Shown in pieces: positions 29,853 to 41,500 of a stretch of 64,000 nt of DNA. The stretch lies in contig NADL03000596.1 of NCBI GenBank assembly GCA_002205965.3, forward strand, positions 1-64,000, written 5' to 3'. The notes under the pieces are model-generated. The model worked only from the letters and a program-made list of their open reading frames with translations, searched no databases and was not told the origin of the DNA. The translations under genes and the position numbers were made by a program. Numbering within the stretch: the first letter of the stretch is position 1; each line of letters starts with the position of its first letter. Origin of the DNA: Kappaphycus alvarezii (lineage: Eukaryota; Rhodophyta; Florideophyceae; Gigartinales; Solieriaceae).

Positions 29853-31695
29853 CTATGCCTCGATGTAGGTGTAGTAAGCACCCTTGGAGTCAACATAGAC
29901 GCGCTCAGAAGTACCGAGACCAAGAGCAACACCCGGAGCGGCGGCGGCAAGGGAACCAGTCTCACCGTTGGCGGAGGCAGAACCAGATTCACCATCGGCG
30001 GCAACAGACACAGTGTTATCACCCTCAGCCTCAACACCAGAGCCGTTGGCGGCAAGGGCGGCGGTACCGTTCGGAGCAACAGACGGGACGGGGGGCAGAT
30101 GGAGCCATAGTCTCACCACCCATAGCCGGGGAGGTAGCATCACCACCCATGGCGGGAGAAGTAGCGTCACCACCCATAGCCGGGGAGGTCATGCTGTAGC
30201 CAGCCGGGGCCAGCGGCGTCAGACGGGCACGGGGTCTTGGTAGGGGCGGTGTACGGAGCGGGGGCCGGGGCCGGAGCAGTGTACGGAGCGGGAGCCGGGG
30301 CGGTGTAACCATCAGCCGGAGCCGGGGCCGGGGCAGTGTACGGAGCCGGAGCCGGGGCGGTGTAGCCGTCAGCCGGAGCGGGAGCCGGAGCGGTATACGG
30401 AGCTGGGGCCGGGGCGGTGTAGGCAGCCGGGGCCGGAGCCGGAGCAGTGTAGCCGTCAGAAGATGGGCACGGGTAGCACCATAGGCGCGCTCGGAGGTAC
30501 CGAGACCAAGAGCAACACCCGGAGCGGCGGCGGCAAGGGAACCAGTCTCACCGTTGGCGGAGGCAGAACCAGATTCACCATCGGCGGCAAAGACACAGTG
30601 TTATCACCCTCAGCCTCAACACCAGAGCCGTTGGCGGCAAGGGCGGCGGTACCGTTCGGAGCAACAGACGGGGACGGGGAGGCAGATGGAGCCATAGTCT
30701 CACCACCCATAGCCGGGGAGGTAGCATCACCACCCATGGCGGGAGAAGTAGCGTCACCACCCATAGCCGGGAGGTCATGCTGTAGCCAGCCGGGGAGCCA
30801 GCGGCGTCAGACGGGCACGGGGTCTTGGTAGGGCGGTGTACGGAGCGGGGGCCGGGGCCGGAGCAGTGTACGGAGCGGGAGCCGGGGCGGTGTAACCATC
30901 AGCCGGAGCCGGGGCCGGGCAGTGTACGGAGCCGGAGCCGGGGCGGTGTAGCCGTCAGCCGGAGCGGGAGCCGGAGCGGTATACGGAGCTGGGGCCGGGG
31001 CGGTGTAGGCAGCCGGGGCCGGAGCCGGAGCAGTGTAGCCGTCAGAAGATGGGCACGGGGTAGCACCATAGGCGCGCTCGGAGGTACCGAGACCAAGAGC
31101 AACACCCGGAGCGGCGGCGGCAAGGGAACCAGTCTCACCGTTGGCGGAGGCAGAACCAGATTCACCATCGGCGGCAACAGACACAGTGTTATCACCCTCA
31201 GCCTCAACACCAGAGCCGTTGGCGGCAAGGGCGGCGGTACCGTTCGGAGCAACAGACGGGGACGGGGAGGCAGATGGAGCCATAGTCTCACCACCCATAG
31301 CCGGGGAGGTAGCATCACCACCCATGGCGGGAGAAGTAGCGTCACCACCCATAGCCGGGGAGGTCATGCTGTAGCCAGCCGGGGAGCCAGCGGCGTCAGA
31401 CGGGCACGGGGTCTTGGTAGGGGCGGTGTACGGAGCGGAGCCGGGGCCGGAGCAGTGTACGGAGCGGGAGCCGGGGCGGTGTAACCATCAGCCGGAGCCG
31501 GGGCCGGGCAGTGTACGGGGCTGGTGCCGGAGCGGTGTAGGTAGCCGGAGCCGGAGCCGGAGCAGTGTAGGCTTCCGGAGCCGGAGCAGTGTACGGAGCT
31601 GGAGTCGGAGCAGTGTAGGCAGTCGGGCATGGGGTAGCGCCGGAGGCGGCGAGGGCAACGCCTGCTAATGCGAGGCTAGTGAATGTCTTGATCAT
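29853..31695 (-). CDS. Secreted Pro/Ala/Thr-rich repeat protein (frame-disrupted)
   Basis: Starts at the ATG at 31695 with a clear signal peptide (MIKTFTSLALAGVALAASGA), then TPCPTAYTAPTPAPYTAPAP-type repeats. The body is three tandem modules, each made of YTAPAPAP repeats, a TPCPSDAAG segment, GYSMTSPAMGGDATSPAMGG, and a small-residue stretch (NGTAALAANGSGVEAEGDN ... LAAAAPGVALGLGTSER). The last module ends VYVDSKGAYYTYIEA with a stop at 29853. Expected location is the cell surface or outside the cell; Pro/Thr-rich tracts are typical O-glycosylation substrates, as in fungal mucin-like wall proteins. A start further upstream (31917) would bury the signal peptide, so I prefer 31695. The frame is interrupted by single-base losses in G runs (for example near 30769, 30830 and 30917) and a 2-base loss near 30590, which could be sequencing error. 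No catalytic domain is seen. Confidence 0.75.
29911..31670 (-). repeat. Three tandem modules of about 588 bp within the secreted-protein gene
   Basis: The landmark GTACCGAGACCAAGAGCAAC recurs at 29911, 30497 and 31084, spacings of 586 and 587 bp. The underlying unit is probably 588 bp (196 codons), with one or two bases lost in G runs. The modules are nearly identical, so the triplication is recent or maintained by gene conversion. Smaller repeats (GCCGGAGCCGGGGCGGTGTA-like, about 27-36 bp) lie inside each module. Confidence 0.85.
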
Positions 31696-32460
31696 TATTA
31701 ATAATTGGGAAAAGTGGATGTCTATCGATTGTTGGTTGAGTTGGTTGAGGGATGAGAGCAGTACTGAGAGCTTCGGGATGCTAGTTATACGATTTTCGAT
31801 GAGACGAAACATGAAGATAGAAGCGGAGAGGTATTTGCACAGGGAGCTAGAATACTGAGCGAAAGATGCTGGCCCTGCAGCGACCATGCAGAATCTATTT
31901 ACGTGGGAATCTGACAAGTTGTAGGTTGCGCTGCCCCAGCCCCATCAAAATCAGGTCCATATTCTTGCAGGAGGATCGCGGGCCCATGGACACAGACGTG
32001 GAATTCTACGGAAACGGTTACAAGGTTCGGATAGTGACGCAATATTTCGGCGAATAGAGTCGACTTGTCTAATGCATTTAAAGTTATACATCCTCAGCAT
32101 AATGCCCCCATAACTATCCTCTCGGACAGGAAACGTTACTGGCCCTACACGGTAGACGAGTTTTAATGCTCAGGGGATCGGTGAATTAACTGTCTTGAGC
32201 GAGCGGTCTACAAAATTTTCGCCGCAGTTGCGTTTATAAATGGGACATATGCGGCCGTATTCAGCCTCCAGGTCTAGGTCAATGCCTACTGTGAAGCTGA
32301 TTTTACCAGGTTATTTATGCACGATCTTTGTTTTCCTGAATGATTGGGCCAAATGTACATACTGTACCTTCGCATGCAGTGCGAGTAAGAATGCTGGGTA
32401 CTGTGCACACTTTAATTTTATGAATTTCCGTGCATTGAAATTATGCATGCGCATGAAAAG
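31696..32460. other. Upstream region of the secreted-protein gene, otherwise unrecognised
   Basis: Read on the minus strand, the 60 bp before the ATG are rich in CAACCAACTCAACCAAC-type sequence, like a fungal 5' leader. No clear TATA box is seen at a convincing distance and nothing else is recognised. Confidence 0.35.
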
Positions 32461-32650
32461 TAATGTACAGTACTGTACAGTACTGTACTGTACATTATAA
32501 TACTGTACTGTACGTATGCACGTATCCAAGGGGAAAAGGTGACCTATTATTCAAAGTAGTGCTTTCACCCAAGAAACCTGGCAGAACGCTTATTTAAGGA
32601 CACGTACAATACTGTACGTACAGAATGTACTGTACATATGTCATAATTTG
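32461..32650. repeat. Palindromic TACTGTAC tandem repeats
   Basis: The stretch GTACAGTACTGTACAGTACT and neighbours at 32464-32515, and a second cluster at 32608-32645 (ACAATACTGTACGTACAG), are runs of the self-complementary unit TACTGTACAGTA. The first cluster can fold into hairpins of various lengths. Related motifs recur at 50300, 51150-51205, 51690-51915, 58784-58803 and 59694. Confidence 0.7.
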
Positions 32651-32729
32651 TAATGTACCATAAAGTATGATACCTGGCAATTGCTTATCCCACAGTTACT
32701 TTTCTCATGCCAAAATTCAGAATAAAGTT

Positions 32730-32995
32730 GCCCTTTTCTCACAATCAGGGCCACACCTTCATCAGACATATGGAAAGGCTAAGGAAGTCCTCATTCAAAA
32801 ACACGCCGCAGCTGCAACAATTTCCAATGCTGCGTGCCTCATGGCTGTTCTCCAGCCCGTCTTCTAGGGTGATCTGCGCGCTCTGCTGATCACGTAGTGT
32901 AAGCTTACATCCACTACGCCTAATCACTTAGGAAAGAACCTACGTCACTTTTTGAAATGACTCTAAGTATTAAACAACAAAAACTTCCTCCCTTT
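32730..32995 (+). mobile_element. RLE-type LINE 3' fragment, family 1
   Basis: Reads TYGKAKEVLIQKHAAAATIS, then NAACLMAVLQPVF and a stop near 32867, matching the C-terminus of the 26391-29400 copy (TYAKVKEILTQRHAAAAVMS). The 3' UTR ends in an AAACAACAAAAACTTCCTCC tail around 32970-32990. Confidence 0.65.
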
Positions 32996-33547
32996 CATCT
33001 ATCGGTCCATGGGTTCGCCAGAGTTGGAGAGAAGGAAAGGAGAAAACAGAAACGAGTTATACCGATAATGGCAATGCAAAAAATGGAACATTCATAATCT
33101 TGAAAAGTACTTTCTTTTCAGTCGGCCAGTTCAATTTGTAGTTACTAATTAGGTACAAGTCTGGTTGCTTTACTGCTCAGAGGCACTCACAGTTGTTTCG
33201 GGAGAGGGAGGAGGCATATCATAAGTTGCACTGCTACGGACCACAGGGAGTAGAACTACCTGGGAAAGATATCGTGGCACCTAACTGTTGAACGGCGTTA
33301 GCTTGACAAATCGTTTCTTCGTGCACGCGGCGATAAATGTGGCATTGAGGCTGGGGAAGGATTCGAAACCAGAGTCCGGAGGATTGCTAGTTTCGTCGGG
33401 GTGAAGAACAGCAATCCCGGATTTTCGTGAGGACGACTTGTTCACTCATCTTACCTGTCTTGTCCTTCACTGTGCCATTGTTTCAGTGAATAGCGGCTGC
33501 CTGCACTATTAGCCCAGCTGACGGGATTTCTTCGTGTGCGCAGTTCA
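32996..33547. other. Intergenic, nothing recognised
   Basis: No coding pattern or repeat seen between the LINE tail on the left and the 3' end of the next LINE on the right. Confidence 0.45.
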
Positions 33548-34784
33548 GGGGGGAAATGTGGGGTGCTTTAATATTTGGAAGATATGGTCCGTTGTGGCCC
33601 GGAATATTCAGTTCAGTGTAACCTCTCCATGAAAATAATATAATCCTCTCTCTGTACTGTACTATATGAATACGAAAGCATCACCTTTAATGATCAATAC
33701 TCAGGAGACCGCTAGCGCCATATAGCGCAGGGTCTGGGACTACACAGCAGGGGCCAAATCGGTGGTCTGGTCAAGACGCCGCCGATTAACGGACGCAGCA
33801 ACGTATTGGACAATCAGGCATACGAATCTAACGAGGAGCGAATGTTTCTCGGCGGCAACAGAGGTACCACGCTTGCTGGCGAGAAAGTGGGCGACTTGTT
33901 GCACGGCTTGATCAAACCCGGGTCCATGCAACCATAGACATCAGCAACCATGGGGTGAAGGTCCAGTCCGTAGTATTCGCATAAAGTATGGTAATGGTGG
34001 CGTTTCTCTGATTCTTTCTTGGAGATATGGCCATGTGGAGGACAAGAACGAAACCCGGATGAGTGCGGACTGATGACAGAGACATCAAAGGCCTGCGGGC
34101 TGGCGGCGAACTCGGAGTCATTAATAAACACATCTAGGCGGAGCTGGGTCGCGGAAGAAGCAGAAGGATAAATGCGGTCAATTCGAGCCTGTTCCTCTCT
34201 GGTCAGTTGGGAGGCCGCAAGGAAGCCAGAAGAAGGATGTGGAGGATCTGGAAAGCGCTGCTCCCGAGAAACGCGAACACCGTGGAGTAGAGCAGTATGG
34301 CGGATGGACCGAGCTAGCTCGTCACGAAGTGCGTCGTGGCGGCGAACGCTACCGGCGCCAGTACTGCACACCATGGCGTGATGACCATGAACATCTAGCA
34401 TGGCAGTTGAACGGGAACATATGGTGCATGAACGGGATCCAGAGAAAAGTGGTCGCCGAGACGTAAACAGACCATAGTAATCCAGACTTCAGGAGCAGCG
34501 CGGGCACCGTTACCGCTGAGTGGAAGAGTGGAGAAGGGTAATGAGGACGAGGAAGCAGGTAGATACATGACGCGTTTTGGAAACAGGGGTGAGGGATGCC
34601 GTGAAGCGATCATACCTGTAGTCCACGAGCTCAGTAGTCAGTGCATGCTGCAAGCCACGAGGGGGGAACACGGGGGATTCCTGATGGCTTGACGAAAGCA
34701 ACTGACTAGGATTGGAAGCGAAACGGCTGGTTTGGGGCAGCTGAGAACGAAGAGAAGCGAGTGGAGCGGAAATCATGAATACTG
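33548..34784 (-). mobile_element. RLE-type LINE 3' fragment, family 3
   Basis: Minus-strand C-terminal part of a third LINE family. From 5' to 3': LQHALTTELVDYRYDRF (about 34650), EVWITMVCLRLGDHFSLDP (about 34480), GHHAMVC (about 34380) as the end of the Cys/His knuckle, RRHDALRDELARSIRH (about 34345) as the RHN-type motif, RLDVFIND and AFDVSVISP (about 34145-34075) as the nuclease core, and VADVYGCMDPG (about 33930). A frame change near 33900 leads to the end ASVNRRRLDQTTD, with a stop at 33740. The 3' end is the terminal motif GGGGAAATGTGGGGTGCTTT (plus-strand reading) at 33548-33570. The reverse transcriptase is absent; the 5' break coincides with the left arm of the inverted-repeat element at 34785. 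Confidence 0.75.
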
Positions 34785-35659
34785 TTTAATTTATGAATAC
34801 CCTCCGCACGCTTCGGCGCAACATTGTACAACCCATAAAGATTTACCGCCCACCACTGTACTGCACTGCACATGCAATTGCATGAGTTCAATAGATTTGA
34901 CTAAAATTTTCGAAAATAGGAAGCCTAACTTTGGCGGTAAAACTCTGTTATGTTTTTCAGGGCAGTAAGAGGGGGAAAATTGGGGTGCTTTAATGATTGA
35001 AAAATAGGTTAGCCTAGCTAGGCAGTAGGATGAATTGGACCGACTCTTGAATACGCGTCTACGGCGTTAGGGACGAAACATATTCTTGCGCCGGACAGAA
35101 CGGCCCGCATTGACTCAAGGCGCTGTTGCAGTAAAATACGAACATCGTGAAAGTCTCATGCAGGCTACTCAAATGCCGTCTGAAAAATTCCGCACAATAT
35201 GTCAACCGGTAATTCGAGTAGGTTTATTGCAAGTGGAGCAAAGGTTCGACTATACTCGAGAAAAGTACATTCTAATTGTGTTGCCATGCCGAAATTTAAA
35301 GTCCTAGCATTTCTGCGACTAGAAATGAGCTGTGAGCCCAATGAGTAAGAAACTGGCGTTGGAAGTGGCCAGCAACGCGACGTGTCCCTGAATGGGGATG
35401 GTTCCCTCCTTACAGTATAGAGCTACGGTACGGTAAGCCACTGACAATGCTACAGCCGTAATAATCGAAAACGCCTCTGGATGGCACCCTTCGAGAGTAG
35501 AGATCTGAAGGAGGACGAGTCTGACAGGGTCCGGTATCTAAGCTATGAGCGTTTGGTACTTTTTGTACCTTGCCTGCATGGGCAGCGTTCATGTGGTGAT
35601 AAATCTTTATGGGTTGTACAATGTTGCACAGAAGCGTGCGGAGGGTATTCATAAATTAA
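34785..35659. mobile_element. 875-bp inverted-repeat element
   Basis: The left arm (34785-34855) and right arm (35590-35659) are inverted copies over about 65 bp; both contain ATGAATACCCTCCGCACGCT when read inward. ACTG lies just before the left arm (34781-34784) and just after the right arm (35659-35662), a possible 4-bp target duplication. No transposase is encoded, so it would be a non-autonomous (MITE-like) element. It sits between two LINE fragments and itself contains a LINE tail near 34970. Confidence 0.5.
34968..35012 (-). repeat. LINE 3' tail inside the inverted-repeat element
   Basis: GGGGGAAAATTGGGGTGCTT followed by TAATGATTGAAAAATAGGTT is the LINE terminal motif in the minus orientation. 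No LINE coding sequence is attached. Confidence 0.5.
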
Positions 35660-35975
35660 CTGCGGATGCGGGCGGCGGGTAGAAACCTGTCGCGCCTGCA
35701 TTATTTGGAGACTAAACGCAAAACGGGTAACGAAGTCGCGGAGCTCCTGTTGAGGGAGGAACCGCGACGGGAAGCAGCGAAGAAGCAAGGCGGCGGAAAA
35801 AACCCTTGCCGTCGCCGCCCAAGGCGCCATAGATATCAATCTCGACGGGGGAGAGGAAGATATCGTTTTGGTTGCAGTAAGTGCCGTAATGACGATGTTT
35901 CTCGCGCTCTGCGAGTGTTGCGGCAGCGCCTGCGGTAACCGAACTTGGCGAAATGTGGCGGCGTGACGTTCATAC
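35660..35975 (-). mobile_element. RLE-type LINE fragment, family 2
   Basis: At 35860-35965 it is nearly identical to 22870-22970 (HAATFRQVRL ... SQSARNIVITALTATKT). It then continues into VEIDIYGALGGDGKGFFRRL (about 35840-35780), a C-terminal segment absent from the 22.8-kb copy, and ends near the right arm of the inverted-repeat element. It is truncated at both ends. Confidence 0.65.
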
Positions 35976-36119
35976 TGTAGTCCTCAGTGGGTGGAAGGTT
36001 CTCATTTGAAGATGCGAAGAGATCAACATATCTAAAAGTTAAATTTCGAGGCAATAATATCATAATATGAGAATATTACTTCGATATTGAAAAATCGATT
36101 TGGTTCTTTAATGTTTGAA

Positions 36120-37205
36120 AAGTGCGGTTCGGCTATCCCCCGGTGTATGCCAAACGTGTTCAGGATGGGTAATGTCACTCGTGTGCCTAAATGGCTGTCT
36201 CGAAGCCTGTCAGCAGGCAACTTTGATATTTCATTGTTATCCTATTACTCAGACCTTCGGAGAGACTTCCGTTCAGAAATTTATGCTCATGCAAAAACCC
36301 ATCACGGAAGAAGCTAACGGACGCAGTCCATGTGGCTGTGCAGAGTTGCCGCCTTTCAAAAGTCGTACCCGTGCTTTTCGCGCCTCTATGGCACTGCCTG
36401 GTGCTAAGGGATGCGTCTATTGCGCACCTTATGAACGGTTGAAGACAAACATCAGGAGCAAAGATTTCTGTGTGTGGCTACAATACTTCTGCCAAACTCT
36501 GTTATTCCCCCTGAGACCCTTTGTTCGCAACCAGGGTGCCCTGAGATGCTGGCATCTATCGGGATCATTTGTTGCACTGTCGTTATAAATGCCGGCGTAA
36601 ATTTGCCACAACAGTCAGGTCGCGTTGCTAGGCAATGATCTCGCTTGGGAACCTCAAAGCCCTTTCGTCGAACCTCGTCTGCACTATCAAGACCGGACAA
36701 GACTGGACATTAGAGCTATGGGAGCTGCAGGTGGCACTGACTATTACGACATAACATTCCTCAATTCACTCGCCTCCTCTCATTCCAGAGTCTGGATGTT
36801 CAACCCGCTTATAAGTCTTATTGCGGCCATAGCGGAGAAGGAACGGAAGTACCAAGACTTCAATGCGGATTTGCCTGGGAGAAAAAGGCTAGTTCCAGTC
36901 CTCATCCCCACACTACGCGTGGCACCTGGAGGCGTACTCTGTCGTCCCAGAGTTCGCGGAAACTGCGGCCAGTCGCTCAAAGGAACAGGTTTTGAGGTTT
37001 CGAGGCATTCTTTTGCAGCGACACTCGCATTGGCACTTGCCTCCAACGCGGCTTTTCTGCTAGCTGGCCTCCCATAGACATTATAATTTAGTATGGATCG
37101 TCGATCTTGTTAGCGTTCTACACCAATGAATTTTACATTACCTTGACAGCCAATCGTGGAGTTTTAGCTGACACCTCCATTAAAGTGACGCCCCTCTTTC
37201 CCCTT
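36120..37205 (+). mobile_element. RLE-type LINE 3' fragment, family 1
   Basis: Reads RAFRASMALPGAKGCVYC (about 36370-36425), parallel to QAFRASMGLPGAKDWVYC of the long copy, then LDIRAMGAAGGTDYYDITFL (about 36700-36760) with the nuclease core, AEKERKYQDFNADLPGRKRL, and the end ASNAAFLLAGLP with a stop at 37077. The 3' UTR ends in TTAAAGTGACGCCCCTCTTT around 37180-37203. The knuckle region between the two blocks has frame changes. This is the second most complete family 1 nuclease domain. Confidence 0.75.
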
Positions 37206-40200
37206 TTATTGGCGTCATAAAGTTAAAATTTCCACATGCAATAATAAATAACAGGTACACTAAAAAAGTATTCTAAATCAATTAAAGAAAGGACAGTCTG
37301 AGAGGAAAATTTTCAAATATCTGTCAGGGGCCCTCGCTTGTGATTTTTGCCAAGATTTGATATAAAACAATTATTTCATCGTTAAAGTAGTTTTAGGATG
37401 CCTCATTTTTATCAGAATTAATATAATCTAGGAGATCGTTCATAGGCTATTTTTTCTACCCCTTCAAATTGGCATATTTTACTGAAATTAGTAAAAATGG
37501 TTGCATCTGCTTTCAATCAGTCACTTTCAGTTTAGCGATTCTAATATTTTGATTTCATCGGTTTATTGTTAGGTATTCTATTTTAGAAACTATTACTAAT
37601 ACACTATTACATGCAAAATTGTAGTTTTACATTTGAGTTATACCCTCTTCACTTCCCAACGCAGCATGTCTGCTGAGCGGCCTTGAGCCGGCTTTATAGA
37701 ATAATTTAAGAGGTATTACTGGTCACCCTGTAGGATGTTCCGGGCCACAACTGACTATATCTTTCAAATATTAACTCACTCCACATTTTCCCCTTTCATA
37801 ACACATTAAATTATCCTGAAAAATTATTTGGGGGCTTTTCGACAGTATGCAGATAGTTTTCAAGACACAGAACCAATTTTTGCCATTTAGACTCCGGTTC
37901 TCAGGCTTAACGTTACGTGTTTACTTGAATGGGTTGTTATACTTAATTTTCCTGCTAAAAGCAATCGCAGACCAGGACTTCTGTAAGTAGGATAAACACT
38001 TACTGTAAATACCCTGAGAACGGAGGTTCCCTGGAATATACACAATTTCAAGTTGTGGCCTAAGTGTCGCTCAAAACTCCTTCCAACAAACAACTGGCAT
38101 TATTCCGGACGAATCTCGCCGCGTGACGAGCGAACAATATTCGCTGCGGCTAATCTACTCTAAAAGTTTTGTGTAATTAACAATTTTGTATAACTATGGA
38201 AAAATAGTAGAGTACAGTTAAGACCTAAAGCTGCTACTTTTGTTAGCACGCATGGGTTAGTGATGAAAAACCAATCGCATTCTTTTTAAAAATATCATTA
38301 CCTCAACAACTAAAAATTCATAAATTTATTGCTAGGTGAATCTCATAAAACAGAGCGTCACTTTGAAAATTTAGTCAAAAATAAAATACACTAACTAATA
38401 AAATTTATATTATATTTGAATGCTTTCTTCCTCCTCTTGAAGATTTAGATAAGCCTATTTTTCTCTCTTTGTGATCAGTTCTTTAAAATATCGGTTACAG
38501 GATACTAAACTCCAATACATGAAGTATGAAAAGAAAAAACATACTTTAGGATTTTCTGACTTACTTTCGCTCTACCAAATGAATATTTAGTCCTACTTAC
38601 CATTTCCATGCATATTTTTTGATTGATGCATGCCGGGTAACACTTGAATTTCTTGACTTGGAGAAAATGTTTTACTAACAATGACAAGATTTAAATTGAA
38701 CATTAGAACACTGCAAAATTTAGTTTGAACACTGAAAGAACCATTTTAAATCTCTTACAATGAAAATTTCCTGCAAATGCATGCTATGATGCTTAGTTAA
38801 ACGAAAAATAGAAGTTTTTACAACATTAAAATATATTCTAGCAAAATCTGCAAACCACAAAACCTTTTTTTTATTATAAGGTATGACTAATCTTGATCTT
38901 CACTTTTTGACAGAATATAGTTTTTCTTACTTCAACCATGCCAAATACTTGCTACTATCAGAGTTGCGCAGTAGTGCATTCTAATCTTATTTTAGAAAAA
39001 ATCATCCAGAATCTTCAGAATCTGTTTGAAACCATTTACTCACATTTCTTGGAAGAAAGTTTTGTTACGATTCAAATAATTTTTCATCGACCGAGTGAAG
39101 TCTTGTTGTTTTCATTTATCGCCTCTAAATGATACTTAAAATAGCGATTTCATTCCCGGTGGCAAAAAATGCTTCAAATGGTGAACCACAATGCTTTAGA
39201 AAAAAGGGTAGAAACTTTTGAAATTAACCGCAACACTATATTTCCTTAAATTATTGGTCGCGCATTAAAGTATAATACAATGGTTTGCAGAGCGACAATT
39301 TTTTTTCATACACCTAATTATTTTCTGTCAAACAGTGGAAATTTAATCGCATACAATGCAGAAAACATATTTCTAAGATGTAATATTGTTCAAAAATAGG
39401 TAAGTTCTATTTCAATCAATGAAATCATGTAAATAAGAATAACTATTACATTGCACTTAATAAAAGCGTCGAACAGTATTTAATTATATCAGAATGAGCA
39501 AACGGTAGATTACAGCACATTTTATATTCTTTACAGAGATTTAATCAGTAAGAAAAAGATTTCAGGAAGTAAACAGGATGAAATGAGCCTTTCATTGTGC
39601 AAAGCTAGTCGATTTCCAATACCATATACCAAAGTAGAGATTTTTCGGGATCGGTTCTTCAGAACAATTATTGTCTTATCCGAAAGATTGTACAAATGAG
39701 TAAGAGTAAATAGATTTACCGAAATATGGAAAAAGAAAATTCAGAATTCGGAATCTGAGTAGTTTCTCAGAGATTATTGAAGTATTCTCCTGAATTATTA
39801 AATTATAGTAAATTCACAGCTTCGCCTTTTGTAAGAAAAATACGTAGAATGTACTTATGTCTAGACTTAGCCGATTGGATCAACGTAAAGTGATATAAGG
39901 GGCACAAATTGGTACGAGAATCGGCATTTTCGAAACGCTTTAATCCAAATAAATAACTGTTCTAGAATTTTCCTGTTCTTTCTTGAAAAAAAGATAAATT
40001 TCTAAAGTCTCCCGCTGCACCAAACTTAACTTCAAAAAGTGAGTTTTTTGTATTAGAGTGAAACTTGGTTATTTAATATTTTAAATGTAATTAAAATTGA
40101 AAAATATCGTTGAAGTGCATGAAATGCACTGATTTTTATATATACTTAGTCCTCAATGTATAAACGAACACCAAGATACATCTAGAAAAATGTTTTAATT

Positions 40201-40742
40201 TAATTCTTTGCCCATTTATCAACATGACTATGTTTGGTGGGTGCTCGGACCAATTTTTATCATCAATAAACTCACAAAGGACTGTTGTAGTGCTTCAATC
40301 CAATCTACACTTACAAAAGTTTTTCAGTCTTCATCCCGCTTATGACAGAGACTCACACTATGCGAGTTAAGAAAATACAGTTTGACGAAAGCTGTGAAGA
40401 TTTGACATTGAAACCGTGACCAAGGATTCTTTGTAAGAATCTATGCCTGAATAGATTTGATAATCATCAATCATTAATGCGAAGCTGTCTACTGTACACG
40501 CAGGTAATGTTAAGTCCACAATTAAGTGAAGTTTTAACCTGATACGCCAGAATTCAATGTAAAGTTGTCGAATTTTCTGGGGAAAAATTCCGTGTGGGTT
40601 TGCTTCTATATTTATTAGACATTGAACACGTATAAAAGCTCCGTATTCTTCTCTCAATATGAACTGTAATCCAATATCAGATAAAAAGGAAAATACTATT
40701 GTCTTCTATAAAAGGTAATACCGTCTAGAATGCGGAAGATTC
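37206..40742. other. AT-rich gene-free block, left part
   Basis: Visibly AT-rich, with no open frame that resembles a protein and no tandem repeat. The one recognised item is a family 3 LINE tail at 37735-37800. It may be heterochromatin or mutation-decayed repeat DNA. Confidence 0.6.
37735..37800 (+). repeat. LINE family 3 3' tail
   Basis: GGGCCACAACTGACTATATC, TTTCAAATATTAACTCACTC, CACATTTTCCCC: the reverse complement of the tails at 33548-33605 and 54793-54845, so this copy is in the plus orientation. It ends in the terminal motif. Confidence 0.6.
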
Positions 40743-41500
40743 GGGGCGTTTAAATAATTCCGGGTGTTTTAATAATTAAAAGACACAGTCATCAATTTAT
40801 ATTGCTACATGAAGCAGTCGAAAATTGGGAAAGGAGAAATATGATGATAAAGTATGCAAAATATTCATTATAGGGCTTGCTCGATCCCAGCCAGGAGGCA
40901 AGCTGCTTTAGACATGACATCTGCAGCATCATTCTTTGCATCAATATTGTCCCCACCTTTCCATATATTTACATATACCTTCTTGATACGCCCCTGAGAT
41001 CTCAGTTATCACCGCATAACCGTCAGGGTTCCACCCTCCCAAGGTGGAAATTTACACAGGGCCCAGCTTACTCCTACCAGAACTCGCGATGAATGCTTGG
41101 TAACTTCTGTGCTGTTGGTAGCTTAAAGACTCTAGCCAAGTTCAAGGCTGTCAGTGGATTAAAAGCTTTCACCCTCCTATGTGATTGTGGAAGAGGATTG
41201 ACAAAGGTGATGTCAAAAATTGAGTCCTTCCATGGCTTTCCATCGCCGGTGTGTCCGGCCGTGAACGGTGAAGTACCCCGCAAGGTTCAGCAACGGGGCA
41301 GAGAGTTGTTTTGGCCAGTTACCGATCGGGGACGGTCACCTGGTAGATCTTGAAGATTGGCCCTTCGAACGTTGTGCATGCAGTGCAGGAGGTGGTCTCC
41401 ATACAGATCCGATGTTTCTAGGCAATTAAGACGTGAGCGTGGCGTTGCAGGAGCGAAATTTGGAACCTGGAAGAAATACTGGAGCCACTGTGAGAATTAG
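40743..41500 (-). mobile_element. RLE-type LINE 3' fragment, family 1
   Basis: Minus strand, 5' to 3': YGDHLLHCMHNVRR (about 41405-41365), the knuckle; FDITFVNPLPQSHRRVKAFN (about 41215-41155), the nuclease core; ISTLGGWNPDGYAVITEISG (about 41050-40995); and ADVMSKAACLLAGIEQAL with a stop at about 40871. Frame changes and an A/T-rich insertion of about 60 bp near 40935-40985 interrupt it. The terminal motif (CCGGGTGTTTTAATAATTAA) is near 40762-40785. It is an island of higher GC in AT-rich DNA. Confidence 0.7.

Noticed and set aside
30825-31484. 219-codon plus-strand Arg/Gly/Ser-rich frame
   Set aside because: Antisense of the Pro/Ala repeats in the secreted-protein gene.
31396-31917. Upstream start for the secreted protein at 31917
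   Set aside because: It would add about 74 residues before a perfect signal peptide; the ATG at 31695 is the sensible start.
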